64,000 nucleotides of DNA. Origin: Zeugodacus cucurbitae. Its lineage: Eukaryota > Arthropoda > Insecta > Diptera > Tephritidae. Under the pieces are notes generated by a model. The model worked only from the letters and a program-made list of their open reading frames with translations. It made no database searches and was not told where the DNA came from. The stretch lies in NCBI RefSeq assembly GCF_028554725.1, contig NC_071669.1, forward strand, positions 11,494,501-11,558,500. The letters are read 5' to 3'. Positions 48,540-60,984 of the stretch are shown here, piece after piece (position 1 is the stretch's first letter; the number at the start of each line of letters is the position of its first letter). Position numbers and translations under genes: made by a program.

Positions 48540-48940
48540 TCCCACCTTGTCAGAAATTGCCGCTTCCACTTCGTATACTGGGTTAATACCCATTCCGACA
48601 AAAAGATCGATTTATATATATGTTGGCATAGGTTCTGAGAGCTACCCCAGGAAATTTTTATACAAATCAAGGTCTTTCAGATATCCTCGTACAAGCCTTT
48701 AAGATTGTGCTTTATTGGGATTATATGAGATCGGGGCATCTATTTGTAGACTTTCTAAAATCTGCAAACCTGTTCAGGTATTACCTCTTCCACTTCGAAT
48801 ACTGACAACTAAGAATTCTTATATAAAATGTCGACTAAGCTGTCAAAGGTTCTGGAAGCTGCTTGAGTTTTCATATAAATCAAGGCATTTTAATTATACA
48901 GGCTTTTAAGATTGGGTTTTAGTAGGAATATATGAGATCT
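48540..48940. repeat. Two-copy degenerate tandem repeat, about 205-220 bp
   Basis: Words CTTCCACTTCG(T/A)ATACTG, CATATAAATCAAGG-like text, CTTTTAAGATTG and TATATGAGATC recur in the same order in both halves (about 48560 and 48785). Confidence 0.75.
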
Positions 48941-51054
48941 AAGGAGAGAGGTATTAGAATATATATCGCTTATATGTATCTTCAGAACTTATGACTGAGT
49001 TTTAGGTGAGATGAGACTGGGTCATTAAGGTTATATAAGGATGTCGAAAAAGTACATTGATCCTTGCAATGAAAATATCCAATTGATCTAGTTCGTTGTA
49101 GAAAGTTCTACAGCAAAATCTGAAAAGAATTTTTTTATGCAAAAATTTTTTTGTATAGAACGATCCTCAATAGAAGCATGGAACCACAACTCAATTGAAC
49201 TACTTTGTAAACGAAATGCTAAAGAACAAATCCATACATAAAAGCGCGAAACGATTTTGTGATTTATTTCGTTTTCATGCATGAAATCGTAACAATAATC
49301 AAGCAGCAAAATATACAAATGGCAAACAATAAAGCTGAATTTTTTATTTACTACACAGAATGGCACAGAATGATATGCAAATTGATGAAGTAAGCAAACG
49401 CCCACAACTGGTGGCGTTCTAGCGCTAAATGAAAGAGGCAGTAAATGCTTGGAAACACATAAAATATCAATATAATTGGCTAAACATTTCACAAAAGAAC
49501 GGGAGAAAAAAATGAACAATAACAAAAGAGCTAACAGCGCCACAAGCTAAATGCTGGCATGATCTCAGCGCGATCACCGTCGAATAAATCGGGCGCGTTT
49601 AAAGCGAGGTCGTATGGTTGAACGCTTGTACATTTTTTTCTAGACTAGAAAGTGCGGGTGTTGTTAGCACTATTTGAGTTTCACTACTTTTTTTCCGAAC
49701 GATTTCATTGTTGTTGTCAGTGAAGATCAGCGCGATCAGTAAAAAAGCTAAAGGCAACAACAACTTGTAAATAAGTTAAGCGCGCGCGCATTATGTGCCG
49801 CTTTGCGCTTTCATTGTAAGCTGCTTTCCAAATTCGATTTATCAGCTTGAGCGCGGCAAACACAACTTACAACTGCGGCTTAACTAAAGCTACAGAATCG
49901 CGCGCTTAAGATGTATATGAGTATGTGTGTGCCATGAAAAGCGCCTAGTCAGGCTTCCTGCCGCTTTTCGCTTTTTTGACTTCCTAGTCATCGTGTCTGC
50001 CTGATAAGAATCTGCTCTAAATTCGCTGACGTTCTTTTCGGCCAGCGCAGCGCACTCACAAAAAATTACAAATAAAGAGTCTAGTAACTTTTTTTGTTGC
50101 GCGCGCACTCACACTCACTCACACACCACATTTCACAGTCAATAAATCAGCCCCAGCAAGAAAGTAAGAATTGGCTAACCAGTTGTCTACAGCTCGCTGG
50201 CGCGCAGGCAAAAACAGACATGCCACAAATGCGCAAGCGCATTGTTGGGCGCTGATAGAAAGCGAAAGAAGTTGGCGCTAATGCGGCCAAACGCGTGAGC
50301 GGCGTTGCGCGCTGCTATCGTTGCGGCATGATCGTCGGCGCGCACTGATCGCGCGGTGATTTGAATGCGTTTGCATCCGTTTCGTTTGCGTGCGCGCGCG
50401 CTCGTCCGCGGTTGCAACCGAAATGTCAGTCGCAGATTTGTTTTCGTTGTTGTTTTATTCTCCGTTTCTTTTTCTTTAAATAAATATTTAAATGATTTGC
50501 GCGCTTAGCTTGTCTGTCTGTGATTGTTTACTTTTAGTTGCATGTGGCATTTCCATTGTTGCGCGCCGCCGTTGCGTTGTCAATGCCGCTCCAGCGTGTG
50601 TTCTGTAGTTGTATGCTTTTGCTGTTTCCTGCTCCAAGGAATGCTGTCAAGTTTTTTACATGACTTACTGCGCTTTTGTTGTTGTATTGTTTGTCAGCAC
50701 TTTTACTACGTTGTTGTGTTGGCTGACTTCCTGCCACAAATTTGGTCATTCAACTTTCACAAATGTATAAATGATTGAGACAACAAGTTCGAGAAAAAGT
50801 GCCACAAATAATATAAGCCAAAAGCAAAAATAATAAAAACCCAAAACCAGCAGCATTATTAATAAAATTTAGGAAACTGATTTAAATTTTAAAAGTTGCA
50901 TATTCTCCTCCATGAGTTCTCCAGATTTCTTCTTCAGTACATGGATTCTACTCGAGTCTGTAGTTCCAAGGAAATGATCTGAGCTAAGTAAGACATTTCT
51001 CAGGTTTCGTTCTCTGAAGTCATAATCTCTGTCCCCCTCTTATTTTCAACTAAA
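48941..51054. other. Noncoding stretch with strongly GCGC-rich block at about 49550-50760
   Basis: The 151-codon minus-strand frame at 49088-49543 resembles nothing known. The GCGCGC-rich block has small frames on both strands and no recognisable exon. It may be conserved regulatory sequence. Confidence 0.45.
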
Positions 51055-51690
51055 ATACGATCCATACATCTTTAGAGTCAGGGATCTTTAAGTCGTCCAT
51101 TTGTTCCTTGGAACTATTTTATTCCGTACTCATTAAACCTAGAATTTCCATTTTATTTCTACTTATATTCAACTCCGTGATCCATTCATCTATCTCTCCT
51201 CAGTGATCTATCTCCTTTTGTACTCCGAAGAGCCCCAGCTGCTGGAGGTCGATTTCCATATCGCTTCCATTCTATACAACTAAGTGATCCATCAAGTCAT
51301 CTCTCCTGAATAATCCATCTGCTCTTGATGAGGTCGAACCGCTGGAACTCGATATCCATTTGGTTTTCTTTTTACTCAACTCTATAATCCATAAGTCCAT
51401 CTGTCCTCAGTAATGTATCTCATCTTGATCCTCGAAGAGCCCCAGCTGTATGAGCTCGATATCCATTTCGTTTTCATTCTGATCACCTCTGTGTTCAATT
51501 CATCCTTCTCTCCTCAGTAATCCACCTCCTCTTGCTCTTCGAAAAGACCCCGTTGCTGGAGCTCAATATCAATTTCGTTTCCATTCTATTCAACTCAGTG
51601 ATTCATCCAACCATCTCTCCTCAGTAATTAATATTCTCTTGATCTTGGTAGAGCTGCAGCTGAGCATCCACGTTATCTAGCCGACTGGTA
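51055..51690. repeat. Tandem array, about 108 bp per unit, six units
   Basis: Units open with GATCCAT(C/A)-like words at about 51058, 51179, 51286, 51386, 51493 and 51600. Most share CATCTCTCCTCAGTAAT, CTCTTGAT-CTCGAAGAGCCCCAGCTG and GAGCTCGATATCCATTTCG. This array is less AT-rich than the others and better conserved between units. Confidence 0.9.
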
Positions 51691-53548
51691 CGACTTCCCG
51701 TCCTATCTTAGAACTTCTTCAGCACCACATGAGTCCATCTAAAGTTAAAAGAGTTCGGCTTCTAGTGGACTCTATTCTTATGGACTTCTTCGCATAATAC
51801 TGATTTGTTCCGTAATACTTTGGACTTCATGTAAGGAACTCCCTTTCAACTGTTGAGCACATGAAAGTATTCTTAGAGCCAAGTTGCAGGACAAACCAAA
51901 TAAATTTGGCACTCTGACCATCTAATCTACTCCGTCACATCTTTGAATCCTACCACACCTGTTTCATACTCACTTTTATTTCAATCACAATCACTTTTCA
52001 ACTTTTCCTCAAACCACTTGCTGCGACCAGAAGCAACACCGCTTGCATCATGAACTTGTCAACACTTTTCCCGAGCCTTCAACGCCGCCCACCAGAGTTT
52101 GCCACTTCCTTCTGATACCAACTTCGATTGTCTGTGACTGCACCTTCACTGAACCCGCCACATCAAGCATACATACATGTGGCAGCATGCAGCATGCAAC
52201 ATGCGCCGATGCAACTGTACAACATTAACACTTCATCATTATCAGCTGCCGCGGGTGCATCATTTATCTTCGCGCAATTGCAAGCGCAAGCCACGGTCGC
52301 TTGCCACAGAGACATATACATACATATATCCATGCAACATTGTGGCCACAGCCGCGCTGTCGACCTAATTTTCTAGCTGCCGCATGGCGTATCTTCCGAG
52401 ATTTTAGTTTTTCGGTAATGTTGGCGGCAAAAAAAGTTGCAAGCGCTGTTGTTGCCTGACGCGCGTCTCTAGACTGCACTCATTATGTTGACTTTTGTGG
52501 CAGTTATGTTGTTGTGGTTGTCATGCGCGCAGCGGGTGGTTTTCGCTTTTTTGAAGTTCTACAGCTCGAAGATCTGTACTTCTTTTCTAAAAAAAAATAA
52601 TAAAAAAATAAAATTTGACTTAGCTATTTCGGCTAGAAATAAATACTATCCAAGCTCACTTTTGTTATTTACCGTTATGTGTGTGTGGCACGCGCACCCC
52701 GTGTGGCGCTTTTACCCACTTTTCCACACACTTACATATACATTTAACTCAAAATGCCTTCATCTTTGTGCCACCATCCGCTGTGTTACTCTCTTTCGCG
52801 GCCTTGCAACAGCGAACTGCGCTTTTATCTGGCATCATTAAGTGTTGTTGTTTTTACTTTTCACTACTTCATTTGAAATACGCTCAACGGCATTGTCACC
52901 TCATGTGGCGCATTAAATGTACTTTCCACTGCCACATTTCGTATATCTTTTGCGCCTGCGCGCCATCAGCTGCGCTTGCCGCACGCGGCACATATGTGAC
53001 TGTGTGTGCATTTAGAATGCGCCTCAAAACGAAATTAATTTTCAACTTCTCATTTTCTCAACTCCTACTGTATTGTTTATAAATATAGGTCGTTGTTGCC
53101 ACTTGTGGTGCGCGCGCACATCTAAATTGGGCCACCAGCATTACGACGTCTTACCATTTGCCACAACTACAAATATGTTTACATACCGCATATAATGATT
53201 CTATTGATATGCGTTGGCAAATTGCCTTAGCTTGAGACTTTTCAAACGTACTCAGGCATCTGTAGAGGTGTATCAAATGCCATCACCGCTGCGTTTGTTG
53301 TGATATCAAAGTATTTAAATTCTTGCTTTTTTTAATTTTAATTGGGCGCACAGCTGAGCGTAGATTTTACTCAACATATGTTGGTGCGGTTTTGATGATT
53401 TATTTTGATTAAATTGCTCTTGCCATACACCATGGAAAGCATAAAGCGAGATGAAGTGATTAAAGTCGTCTATGAAAATTACGATTATGTTCAGTTTAGA
53501 ACTCAGTACCGCTACAGTGTAAGTCATAAGTTAGATTATGTTTGTCGA
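51691..53548. other. Noncoding stretch with GC-rich block at about 52030-53160
   Basis: Rich in GCAAC, GCGC and TGCCAC words. Frames at 52485-52841 and 52681-53082 overlap one another and resemble no known protein. No splice-flanked exon is convincing. Confidence 0.4.
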
Positions 53549-54412
53549 AAGCTTTAAAAATGCGTAAAATAGAAGTTAATGACGAAAGATTTCTGGTAGG
53601 CTTTCATTAAAGCTTTTTAAAGCTCGATGATCTACTCATTAAGTTTATATTTCCTAAATAGTGATCCCGGTATAATCTCAGAAAGCAATAAATCTACTAA
53701 CCATTTCATATATAAAATTAAAGCTTTTAAATATAGATCAAAGCTTTCAAGATCTTCTTACTAAACTGTTGTTGCGCTTTGGCAAATAAAATTTTCACTT
53801 CTTCGAGGGTCGAAAATTGTTGTTACGGTTTAATAATTCAAAATTCCATAAAAGCTTGCCGAAAGCTCATTGGAAAGCTTCATTCATTAAATCTTTTATT
53901 AACTGACAAAAGCTTTTTTTTTGTTTGTCTAACAAATAAAAACTCATTAAAGACTTAATGAAAGCTCCTTGAAAGATTTCATTAAAGCTTTTCTTAGTTG
54001 GCAAACGATTATTCTTAATTAATTAGGAGACTTATACGTTAGTTTAATACTGGCTTATACTAACGTATATAATTTATACAATGCAGTCCAAAGCTTATTA
54101 GCTATAAGAAAGGCAAAGCTTTTATTTTTAGCGTCCATTTTCTCCAAAATCATATACTAATTATTATTACTACGTCCACAGTTAGAAAAACATCATATTT
54201 AATTCGAAAATTTATACCTTTACTGAACCCAAGTCAAATAGTTTCAATGCGATTAAGCTTTGTCTTCCAATCTACTAACAATAATAAATAATGTATGAAA
54301 AAGAGAAAATATCAAGTATTAAAGCTTGAGTGAACACAAATTGATTCTGAAATTTTAAAAATTAAATTTTATTCCAAAAGCTTTGATTTGAACAAAGCTC
54401 AAAGCTTCGATT
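53549..54412. repeat. AAGCTT-rich cryptic repeat block
   Basis: AAGCTT occurs at 53549, 53609, 53721, 53741, 53852, 53875, 53910, 53985, 54091, 54116, 54255, 54322, 54378 and 54402: 14 copies in about 860 bp, where fewer than one is expected. It is usually preceded by A and followed by T. No fixed period is evident. Further copies continue between 55900 and 57000. Confidence 0.8.
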
Positions 54413-54984
54413 TGTACGAAAAGTTGGTACTAAATTATGAAAGATGAGAAGTGGGATACATTTCCAAAGTCAATCAAAAATATACTTATTCTTCAAAATG
54501 TATCAATTCTTCAATAGAAATCATAGTTTTTTATATTATCTGTATGATCAATATTACAAATCACACCCTAAATGTAGGCAACGAAAAAATAATAAGTAAA
54601 TACTGCACATTAATAGGCGCTATGTGGTATAAGCTCATCCAAGGCATACACAATTTCCACTTCCTAGGAAATTATCAAGTTTATTGAATTTTTTAAAGGA
54701 AAAATTATTACAAAGTTGCCACATATTTTAATTTTTGCTTGCAATTTAGCTACCTTACAACAAATATAGGATAATACTTATTAACTCATACTCATACCCA
54801 TAAATATTCCAAAAAGTAGGTAGCTAGTTGAAAGGAACACTCAATTTAATATGCTAATTATTCTGCCATAAATAACTAATTTTACAGTTAATATTCGGTA
54901 TATGTGCCACAACTGCAACTAATTGCACTACACCCTCTTTAAACACGTTTCGGTAGAGTTTAATGGATTTCACAGCATGGAAAG

Positions 54985-54986
<2 letters not shown>
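54413..54986. other. AT-rich noncoding stretch
   Basis: The 78-codon frame at 54451-54687 has no recognisable similarity. Nothing else seen. Confidence 0.5.

Positions 54987-55035
<49 letters not shown>
54987..55035. repeat. (AG)n microsatellite
   Basis: About 24 uninterrupted AG units followed by an imperfect ATAGAG extension. Confidence 0.97.
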
Positions 55036-55041
<6 letters not shown>

Positions 55042-55680
55042 AATAGAGAGGAAATTAATATTGCATGAATTTGCCAGAATATGCAAATTTTCCAATTGCA
55101 AAAACACAAACGTTGGAAATAACCGCGTAGATATTTAATAAAAATTTCCCATACACAGATAAATAATTTTGAGCCGAGAAAGAGGAGGAGTATTTTCAAA
55201 CTGGAGAGGTACCTTAACTACAACTGTTCTTGATTGTTTATGCTCAAGTGGAAAACATCATTCTACACACATACCTACTGCCTTGATTTCCCTTTACAGC
55301 CGCTCGCTGTAGGTTTTCACGCTTCCCACGTTTGTTGCAAGCGCACTTCCTTACTATCGCTCCTTTTCCTTCGCTCCTCACTCTTATTCACTCCCTCTCT
55401 CTTCTTCCAGAAATCACATGTTTTTCCAAACTATTAACTCAGTTACCTGCTTGTCTCATTTGACTGTTATTGCCCTTTTATTGATGCGCTTGTCAATGCC
55501 TCGTCTATTTCGTGTGCAGCAACAGCCACTCGCTCGCTGTCGAAAGCGCATGTTTCCTTTTGTTGACATCACGTGTCGCAAATTTATTGGGTCACTAAAT
55601 ATTTTCCTCGTGTCATAAATAACTGGCCGCAAGAGCATCGCGTTTCAATAGCACAGCATAGCATGGCATACCGTGGCATA
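55036..55680. other. Noncoding stretch
   Basis: Pyrimidine-rich around 55280-55440; small frames only. GCATAGCATGGCATA-type short repeats at 55655-55682 lead into the 482-bp duplication. Confidence 0.5.
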
Positions 55681-56644
55681 GCATCACTATTGCTATTGTT
55701 GCACTGAGATTTTACGAATTTAGGTGTCCAGTTACTCTTTCGCTGCCACCGCTTTGCCAATTGTTTTGCTTTCCATTATAACTATTTATTGTAATTATCC
55801 ATAGTGTAATGTACGTGAGAATTTGAATTTTCACATTCACTTCGATTTTTTCATTTTGTTGGGAGATTTTTTGCTTTGTTAATAAGATTTATGATTATTC
55901 AATTTGGGCACTTTAAGATTTCTGTATAAAAAATAAGCTTATGCTGAAGATTTAGTCCAAGTATATATGTTTTATTTTATATCTTGAGCTCTCTTTAAGC
56001 CCAAACAAACTTCATTTATATATCCTTAAAATTCTTATATTCATTTATTTATAGAATATAGATAATACGTAAAAGCTTACGAAAGCTCTTTTCTATAATA
56101 AATGATTTCATAAATTCAGCATGAGTGAGCTCAAATATGAGTCTTGTCCCTCGAACATGAATGCATCACTATTGCTATTGTTGCACTGAGATTTTACGAA
56201 TTTAGGTGTCCAGTTACTCTTTCGCTGCCACCGCTTTGCCAATTGTTTTGCTTTCCATTATATTTATTTATTGTAATTATCCATAGTGTAATGTACGTGA
56301 GAATTTGAATTTTCACATTCACTTCGATTTTTTCATTTTGTTGGGAGATTTTTTGCTTTGTTAATAAGATTTATGATTATTCAATTTGGGCACTTTAAGA
56401 TTTCTGTATAAAAAATAAGCTTATGCTGAAGATTTAGTCCAAGTATATATGTTTTATTTTATATCTTGAGCTCTCTTTAAGCCCAAACAAACTTCATTTA
56501 TATATCCTTAAAATTCTTATATTCATTTATTTATAGAATATAGATAATACGTAAAAGCTTACGAAAGCTCTTTTCTATAATAAATGATTTCATAAATTCA
56601 GCATGAGTGAGCTCAAATATGAGTCTTGTCCCTCGAACATGAAA
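55681..56644. repeat. Recent tandem duplication, period 482 bp, two copies
   Basis: Copy 1 runs from 55681 and copy 2 from 56163. Both start GCATCACTATTGCTATTG and end CCCTCGAACATGAA. The only difference I find is AC versus TT in the ATTATA--TATTTA word (near 55780 and 56262). Near-identity implies a very recent duplication, or two haplotypes joined by the assembler. Confidence 0.95.
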
Positions 56645-57948
56645 TTAATTAATAACAGTGAATTCTTTGTTAAGACATGTATCAGTTTTTGGACCAACCG
56701 TTAGAAAATTATTTTATGCCTTAAAGCTTTATAGTTCAATGGTTTCTGACAACAGAGGAAAGCTCTTTCATTTAAAAGATATCTAAAAATCAGCTGAGAA
56801 TTCTAGGTTAATATAAATTGACTAATATAAATATAGTGCTAGCTTGAAAAAGTTTACCTAAAGCTTTAAGCTCACTTTAAAAAGTAAATTGAATTTATTT
56901 CGATATGGCATACCAAGGATGATAAGTTTTATAAATCGACTCTCAGGAGGTTGTGGTTTGGATAAAATGTGAAAGCTTACCAAAAGCTTTTAAAAAGGTC
57001 AAAGAGTGATTTTATACCTTTCTTTTGTGCTTTGCTTTATGAAAAGATTTCATTATTTTTACATTTTTTTCTAGTAAGGGTTCAATAATAGAATTCGCAT
57101 TCGCACTAAGGGATCCAATAAGGATGGTTCCGATATTTCTCCATTAAAAGTGTATTAATGTGAAAACTAGTGTTACTAAAAACGATTTCTGTTGAAATTA
57201 TTTAATTTCTCTGCAATTTACTCATATGACGTGATATTAATAAGATTCATATTATATTGTATTGCAAAAATTTGTATGATCAATAATTTTTACTTACCTC
57301 ATTAATTTTCTTCATTTTTATTTTTGTAAATTTTTGTGATTTTTTTTAACATTTTTTTTTAACAAACACAATTAAACTCCTCTATGTCATTTTTCATTTG
57401 TTGAATATTCAATAAGCTCATACCAATGCACACGTTCTGTTATATACAATGGCACATACAAATATCTTGTCTTAGATAATTATATTTAAGGTAAAAGTCA
57501 CGTTTGCCCATTTCACATTTACTCGAATAACGTCAGCACTGATTACGACAGCAAATCGCTTTTGTTACAATTATTTTTTCTTTTTTGTATACCAGAGCAC
57601 ATTTTTATGCAAAAATTTTTGTCTCGTTAAAAAATAGTTTACGTATGAATATGATGAAGTAGGGTGAGGAGGTAAAACTGAAGAAATTAAAGTGACCAAA
57701 AATTATAACAAAAATTTTTTCAAAAGGTTAAAAATTCAAAAATTTTTTTAGAGTGAATAATGATTTTTTAATCATGAAAACTATGGAGAAAAAATTTACA
57801 TTCTTAATTTTACTTTCAAATTAATTTAGAGTATTAAATAATTTTTTTTTATTTAAAAAATTTAATTTTTATAAAACATATTATTTTTTTAAATTTTAAG
57901 TATTGATTATTGAAATTAATGCAGATGACACATTATTTTTTATTATAT
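56645..57948. other. AT-rich noncoding stretch
   Basis: Continues the AAAGCTT-rich texture to about 57000, then poly-T and poly-A rich text. No gene seen. Confidence 0.5.
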
Positions 57949-58079
57949 TATTTTTTATTTTGTTTTATTTTATTTTATTTTACTTTATTTTATTTTATTT
58001 TATTTTATTTTATTTTATTTTATTTTATTTTATTTTATTTTATTTTATTTTATTTTATTTTATTTTATTTTATTTATTT
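57949..58079. repeat. (TTTTA)n pentanucleotide microsatellite
   Basis: More than 20 near-perfect TTTTA units with one TTTAC variant near 57981 and a TTATT shift at the end. The Phe/Tyr/Leu open frame across it is an artefact of the repeat. Confidence 0.96.
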
Positions 58080-60502
58080 TGAATTCCTTAACTTAAGTGA
58101 TTATAAATTTGGCCTTTAAGCTCTCAAGCCAAAAATTAGAAAATTTCAAATTAAAATTTCTGCCATCAAAATGAGCTGGGTTTGAGCGAAATTTTAGTAC
58201 CGTAACGAAGCATAAACAATTGAAGTTGCTACAATTTGCGTTTCGTGCACTTTTCCAGCCAATTTACATTTCCTGCTTAATTGGACTTTTCCCTTACACA
58301 ATCGGTGTCCACCAAGAGCGCCAAAGAAACAACAAAAGCAACAAAGTATACTTTTTACATAAAAAAAAGTTGTAAAAAAAATTATATGAAAAATAGTTTA
58401 TATGAAAAAGTCTATCAAACACTAAGTAATCTTCATAGTACTTTCTATTAGAAACCGCTGGCGCATCTTCAACTTCGCTCACTTTTGATTTTGGCCAATT
58501 TTTATGAGCAGCTTTTCAACGATTTTATTGGCTTTTCATTTGCCCTTTAGATTTGGCCAGCAAATGGTCAGTGGGTGAGTGGAATGAGGGGTGATCTTAG
58601 CAGCAGCCCCAGCGCCAGCGCTAGTCAACCATGAACTCCGACTACAATACAATACGCTTTGGCTATTTCATTTTGTCCAACAACAACAACAGCCGATGCG
58701 CTATGATTGCCATGACCGTGCCACATAACGAATTGCAACGTGCCACACAACCAGCGCGCTGCACAATGCTCAGCTCATCACAGTTCGAGTTGACTTTTGT
58801 CTAAATATCGGTGTTTTTCCTCTACACAACTTGAACGTCATTAAAATGACGCGCCAAACGTGCTGCGGATGACACGCTGTGCGGCGCGGCATAATCACCT
58901 AAAAACGTGCACACACACAAACAAAAAACAATGTATGTTGTTGTAGGTTTGTGTGTTTTAGTTAGTTTATACCTTCGCGCTACAAAGCAGCAGGCTGTGA
59001 AATATGAAATGTTCGCGCTGCATGCAACAGCGCAGCAACAACAACAAATTCATTCGAAAAAAAACAGCAACAACAACAAAAATATTGGAATTTTATTTTC
59101 ATACTCGTATTTATTTACTGTTATTGGTTGTTTGTTGTTGCTTTTGTTTTTTGTCTGTTGTTGCTGTTCCACTATGATATAGTGCCACATAAAAGGGAAA
59201 TTGTTCGCATTGTCGCTTAAAGTGCCAGCGCGCAGGCGATCTTCACTCCCGCTGTCTACTATATTGTTGTTGTTGTTGCCGACTCACTCACTTTCATAGG
59301 TTGGGAATTTTTTCGCTCGTCTTTTTTTTCGATCGATTCTTTTCTGTTGCTGCAGCGCCCCCACTTGACGTTTGTGATTGTTGTTGGCAAAATTGCAATC
59401 GAATTGGTGTTTTGTTGTTGTTGTGCTGTTTTTGTGCTTTGTTTTAGCATTTTTATTGACTCTTTTGTTTTGCATTGTTGTTATTGTTGTTGTATATTTC
59501 ATTTATTGGCGCTTCGCATATTCAATTTCATTATCAATGACTTTCACGTTTTTTGCCAACCAGCTTCTTGCTGTCAATTTGTTATTGTTGTATTTGTTAT
59601 TATTGCATTTTTTTATTGTACATTTGTTTCCAGTTTTTTTGTTGTGAATTTGTCTCTTTTTGTGTATTCAAAAAAATACTTTATTGAGCTATTAACACGA
59701 CAAAAAGTGAGAGTATCATCTTTGACATTGACTGCGCCGCGTCTGCCGTTGCCGCTGCACCGCTGTGCGCTGTCACAATTTATTGCCAATAAAATATAAA
59801 TATTACTTATTAAAGTCCACTAAAGTAAATTGTATGTCGCGAATCGTGTTTCAATTTCATTGCGACAAAAAAAAAAAACTTTTGATATAAGATATGGTTA
59901 CTTATGGCTCGTGTAAATACAAAAATAGATGCTTGTGCTACTTAAGTTGCATGTTGTGATTTGGATTACACTTATATATGTATATATAGGTATGATGGGA
60001 TTCGAATAAAAAATAATTTTATAAGAAAACTTGACTCTCTCTGTTCGAATTTATGTGTTGTTTTCTGAAATTTTCTGAAAACTGTCCAGAAATGACATTT
60101 TGATTTTTTTACATTATTAGTAAAAACTCTATTTCTAGATTATTGGTATCATCAAAAATCAAAAAGGATGTTTTTTGAGGAGAAAAAGGACCTACGAGTT
60201 ATCTCGTAGTTGGCAGTCAACGTGTTAAATAGTTTTAGCTACTGAACTTAACCGAATTGGAGAACCCATTGGTCCCCGATAAGTGATGCTTTTATCAAAA
60301 AAGAAGATGAGTCTAGTTTTTACTCTCCTCAATTGCTCAAAATTTCTTGTAAAATAGAAAGATATCACAAAACTGCTGGATTAGGCTTAGCTATGTAGAT
60401 TTCTAATCAATTGTCTATACCTTCGGAGAGTAATTTGTTTTGATGAAGCAATGAAGCAAAACTCCTATAAATGCCTTTATAAAGTTCATCAATCATCGCA
60501 GA
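58080..60502. other. Noncoding stretch; CAAC/GTTG-rich at 58560-59800
   Basis: A GC-richer patch at 58560-58880 holds a 57-codon frame (58631-58804) without support. Frames at 59347-59799 come from GTTGTT runs. No recognised gene. Confidence 0.45.
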
Positions 60503-60958
60503 CTTCTTGGCATAGATCATAGACTTGTCGTAGGTCCACAGAATATAGTCTAACGGCCTCAAATCGCACGACCGAGACGGCCATTTAACTAGGCCATTTC
60601 GTGAGATAGCACGTTCACCAAACTTGGTTTTTCAATAAATCGATTGTGACATACGCTGTGTGGCTTGTGGCGCCGTTCTGTTGGAACAACATATTGCCTA
60701 ACTTCATATCATCCAATTCCGGTTAATAATATGGGGTTATCATTGAACGATAGCGATTCCCATTCACAGTAACGTGCCAGTCTTGATCATCACGAAAGAA
60801 GTACGGCTAAATGACGCCGCCGGCCCATAAAACAAACACACCAAACCGTAATTTTTTCAGAATGCAATGGTGACTCATGGAGTACGTGTGGATTACTGCC
60901 TTACCAATAACTCATATTTTGTTTATTGACTAAGACATGAGCCTCATCGGAGGATGGA
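60503..60958 (-). pseudogene. Old DD41D-type mariner transposase relic, C-terminal half
   Basis: On the minus strand the sequence runs from a DEAH block (60941-60950) through NGNRYRSM-like text, LFQQNGATSHTA and RNGLVKWPSRSCDLRPLDYILW. This matches the catalytic half of the intact transposase at 45764-46849 in order and spacing. It belongs to a different, older lineage: many residues differ, the second catalytic Asp is Asn (QQN), there is a one-base frameshift after the HTA block, and stops occur elsewhere. A few residues (FWLNGY) are missing just after DEAH. Clearly non-functional. Confidence 0.85.
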
Positions 60959-60984
60959 GTCATATGTAGAAGTTCACGTAAGTG

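Noticed and set aside
49088..49543. 151-codon minus-strand hydrophobic frame
   Set aside because: Hydrophobicity follows from AAA/GAA-rich complement. No signal peptide followed by a recognisable domain and no supporting neighbours.
58631..58804. 57-codon frame beginning MNSDYNTIRF in a GC-richer patch
   Set aside because: Short, no recognised similarity, Asn run from CAA repeats; no promoter or splice support.
59347..59799. 150-codon plus-strand frame rich in Val/Cys/Leu
   Set aside because: Generated by GTTGTT microsatellite runs.
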